The notes under the pieces were generated by a model. The model saw nothing but the letters and a program-made list of their open reading frames with translations, did not search any database and had not been told where the DNA came from. 64,000 bases of DNA, taken from NCBI GenBank assembly GCA_964657445.1, contig CAZZVB010000001.1, positions 5,617 to 69,616 of the forward strand, in the 5' to 3' direction. Below are positions 62,578 through 64,000 of this stretch, in pieces. This DNA is from LMUY01 sp964657445. GTDB taxonomy: Bacteria; Pseudomonadota; Alphaproteobacteria; Acetobacterales; Acetobacteraceae. Numbering within the stretch: the stretch's first letter is position 1; every line of letters begins with the position of its first letter. A program made the position numbers and the translations under genes.

Positions 62578-63813
62578 ATGGCTTTCGACTTGCCCGCGAA
62601 GCAGCAACCCGCCCTTCCCAGGGACGGCTACCGGTTCAGCCTCGTGGCGATGCTGGCGGTGTCGGCAAGCTTTCCCCTGACCCTGGCCGTGAAATGGATC
62701 GTCGCGCCGGAGCCGCTGTTTCCCGACTTCTTCGCGCTCTGGTCGTTCGGCCGCTACGTGCTCACCCATACTCCCGCGACGATCTACGACAGCCAGGCGC
62801 TGCACGGATTCCAGACCGGTTTGGGAATGCCACCCGATGTCGGCTATCCGTTTTTCTACCCTCCCTGGATCCTCCTGGTCCTGGCGCCGCTGGGACGCAT
62901 GGATTACCTCACCGCCCGCGTTGTTTGGCTGGTGCTCACCTTCGCGGCCTACGTTGCGGCGGCGGGCGCATGGCGCTGGCCGCGGCCTGTCATGGGCCTG
63001 CTGGTGTTCGCGCCGTCTTCGGCGATCTGTTTCGCGGTCGGACAGAATGGGTTTCTCACCGCGGCGCTGATGCTCGGCGGGATCCGGCTATTGCGGACCC
63101 GGCCGCTGATCGCCGGCGCCTTGCTGGCCTGCCTGGCCTATAAGCCGCAACTCGCGGTTCTGGCGCCCGCCATGCTGGTCTTCGGACGGCACTGGCGGGC
63201 GATGACCGGGGCGGCATTCTGCGCCGCCGTGCTGAGCCTGTCGGCAACGCTGGCATTCGGATGGACGACCTGGGCCGCGTGGCTGGATTTCACCGGCCAC
63301 CAGGCTGCGTCCCTCTCGCTCGGCAAAGTCGAGGCCGGCATGATGCCGACCGTTACATCTGCGGTGCAACTCCTGGGCGGAAGTGGAATGATGGCGCACG
63401 CATTCCAGGCCTTGGCCGCAATGGCCGGCCTCCTGGCGCTCTGGCGGGTCCGGAACAGCGCCACGCCCGAGGCCAAGGCGGTGTTGCCGCTGGCCGCCAT
63501 TCTCGCCACGCCCTATGCGTTCGTGTACGACTTGCCGATGGTCACGGGCGCAGTCTTGTCGGTGGTGGCGGCGCGCATCACCGCGGGCGCCCGGTTCGCC
63601 GAGTTCGAGTTCCCGTCCCTGCTGGCCTGCGTCATGGTGCCGGCGATGCTGCCCGGGTGTCGTGGCGCAGTCGCCGTGGTGCTGCCGGTGATGCTCGCGG
63701 CGTGCCTCTGGCGCCTATCCCGTGCGGGACACGACGCAAACGCCGGACTGGATCGGCAGGTCTCGGAGCGCCTGGCGGCGTCTTGGAACGCCGAGCGGGA
63801 AGCCCAATCTTAG
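62578..63813 (+). CDS. GT87-like polyprenyl-sugar-dependent glycosyltransferase (DUF2029)
   Basis: The 411-residue protein has about ten membrane helices and matches the DUF2029/GT87 family: FPDFFALWSFGRYVL near the first loop with an acidic site, YPFFYPPWILLVLAPLG, the FAVGQNGFLTAALMLGG segment, and ACLAYKPQLAVLAPAML. GT87 members transfer mannose or other sugars from polyprenyl-phosphate donors at the outer face of the inner membrane. Acceptor and donor are unknown. Confidence 0.82.
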   Translation: MAFDLPAKQQPALPRDGYRFSLVAMLAVSASFPLTLAVKWIVAPEPLFPDFFALWSFGRYVLTHTPATIYDSQALHGFQTGLGMPPDVGYPFFYPPWILLVLAPLGRMDYLTARVVWLVLTFAAYVAAAGAWRWPRPVMGLLVFAPSSAICFAVGQNGFLTAALMLGGIRLLRTRPLIAGALLACLAYKPQLAVLAPAMLVFGRHWRAMTGAAFCAAVLSLSATLAFGWTTWAAWLDFTGHQAASLSLGKVEAGMMPTVTSAVQLLGGSGMMAHAFQALAAMAGLLALWRVRNSATPEAKAVLPLAAILATPYAFVYDLPMVTGAVLSVVAARITAGARFAEFEFPSLLACVMVPAMLPGCRGAVAVVLPVMLAACLWRLSRAGHDANAGLDRQVSERLAASWNAEREAQS

Positions 63814-63820
63814 CTGAGTC

Positions 63821-64000
63821 ATGGCAAGCGGATGGGCCCCGGACGGGGCAGTGCAGGATCAGATTGACGATACCATCATCGATGGGGTGTCGAGAGCACG
63901 GGCGCTCATGCCGGCGGGCGAGGGCATGACCCATTGCGTCGAATGCGGCGAGGAAATACCGGCCGCGCGACGCCGTGCCATGCCTGGGGCGCGTACCTGC
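63821..64000 (+). CDS. DksA/TraR C4-type zinc-finger protein, N-terminal part
   Basis: The gene starts at ATG 63821 and runs off the window. Sixty codons are open. They begin MASGWAPDGAVQDQIDDTI, close to the YbiI/TraR-DksA subfamily, and contain the first zinc cysteines C-V-E-C in HCVECGEEIPAARR, with C60 likely the third. Family members bind RNA polymerase or act as small zinc-finger regulators. The downstream cysteines and true end lie outside. Confidence 0.85.
   Translation, partial: MASGWAPDGAVQDQIDDTIIDGVSRARALMPAGEGMTHCVECGEEIPAARRRAMPGARTC

Noticed and set aside
1..64000. Search for tRNA, rRNA, CRISPR arrays, insertion sequences and phage genes
   Set aside because: No convincing signal by eye; intergenic gaps are short and no transposase, integrase or regular repeat-spacer pattern was found. 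A tRNAscan and CRISPR search would settle it.

Overview
This is a GC-rich stretch (high 60s percent or more by eye) from what is most likely an alphaproteobacterium of the Rhodospirillales/Acetobacteraceae type. The basis is the dsbA-smc and mutY-dciA gene pairs, several tripartite tricarboxylate (TTT) binding proteins, a fused cysNC, and alternative complex III joined to a caa3-type oxidase. The family-level placement is inference. Genes are tightly packed, with many ATGA or GTGA stop/start overlaps. I see no rRNA, tRNA, CRISPR array, transposase or prophage. A 100-N scaffold gap sits at 41455-41554 between two copies of the same 55 bases and is probably an assembly join.

Layout. 1-8073: end of an exopolysaccharide sugar-phosphate transferase, a DsbA-like protein, SMC, glycogen phosphorylase (reverse) and a Tim44-domain membrane protein. 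8179-18328: an organic-acid catabolic island with the TctA/TctB transporter, two TctC-type binding proteins, an enolase-superfamily enzyme, a cyclase-family hydrolase, a TetR repressor with a palindromic operator, a BKACE (beta-keto acid cleavage) enzyme, an amidohydrolase and an Ldh-type dehydrogenase. 18526-29775: one long transcription unit for electron transfer, actABCDEF (alternative complex III), a linker membrane protein, then ctaC/ctaD/ctaE and subunit IV of a family-A2-like caa3 oxidase. Together these would carry electrons from quinol through c-type haems to oxygen. 29862-34769: cysD-cysNC (sulfate activation to PAPS) coupled to a large GT-C-like membrane protein. 34796-38112: an HpaB-type flavin monooxygenase with a RidA partner, divergent from an NtaA-type flavin monooxygenase that has a consensus sigma-54 promoter.

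38309-39529: a stress cassette of csbD, a DUF2934 gene, a membrane-anchored CsbD-like gene and a small Ala/Glu-rich protein. 39589-44314: a ribokinase-like sugar kinase, a glycine-zipper envelope protein, the gap, an aldose epimerase, and a membrane protein coupled to a subtilase-like protein that lacks a recognisable catalytic serine. 44368-50750: a MetX-like hydrolase, an MFS pump and mutY in one reverse unit, divergent from dciA, followed by an L,D-transpeptidase and an MFS/EmrB-type exporter. 50766-52916: a PAS-PAS-PAS-LuxR regulator just upstream of a second csbD-DUF2934 cassette. 52954-57788: an SDR enzyme, a TPR protein and a run of uncharacterised membrane or PH-like genes, one broken by two apparent 1-base deletions. 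57982-64000: an RND efflux pair, a small lipoprotein, a GT87-like glycosyltransferase and the start of a DksA/TraR zinc-finger protein.

The most interesting points are these. The csbD-DUF2934 cassette is duplicated, and both copies carry the same 38-base element exactly 131 bases upstream of csbD; one copy lies beside the LuxR-type regulator. A degenerate subtilase is coupled to a membrane partner. A sigma-54 promoter drives an NtaA-type monooxygenase. The BKACE/TTT island probably encodes an unassigned catabolic route.
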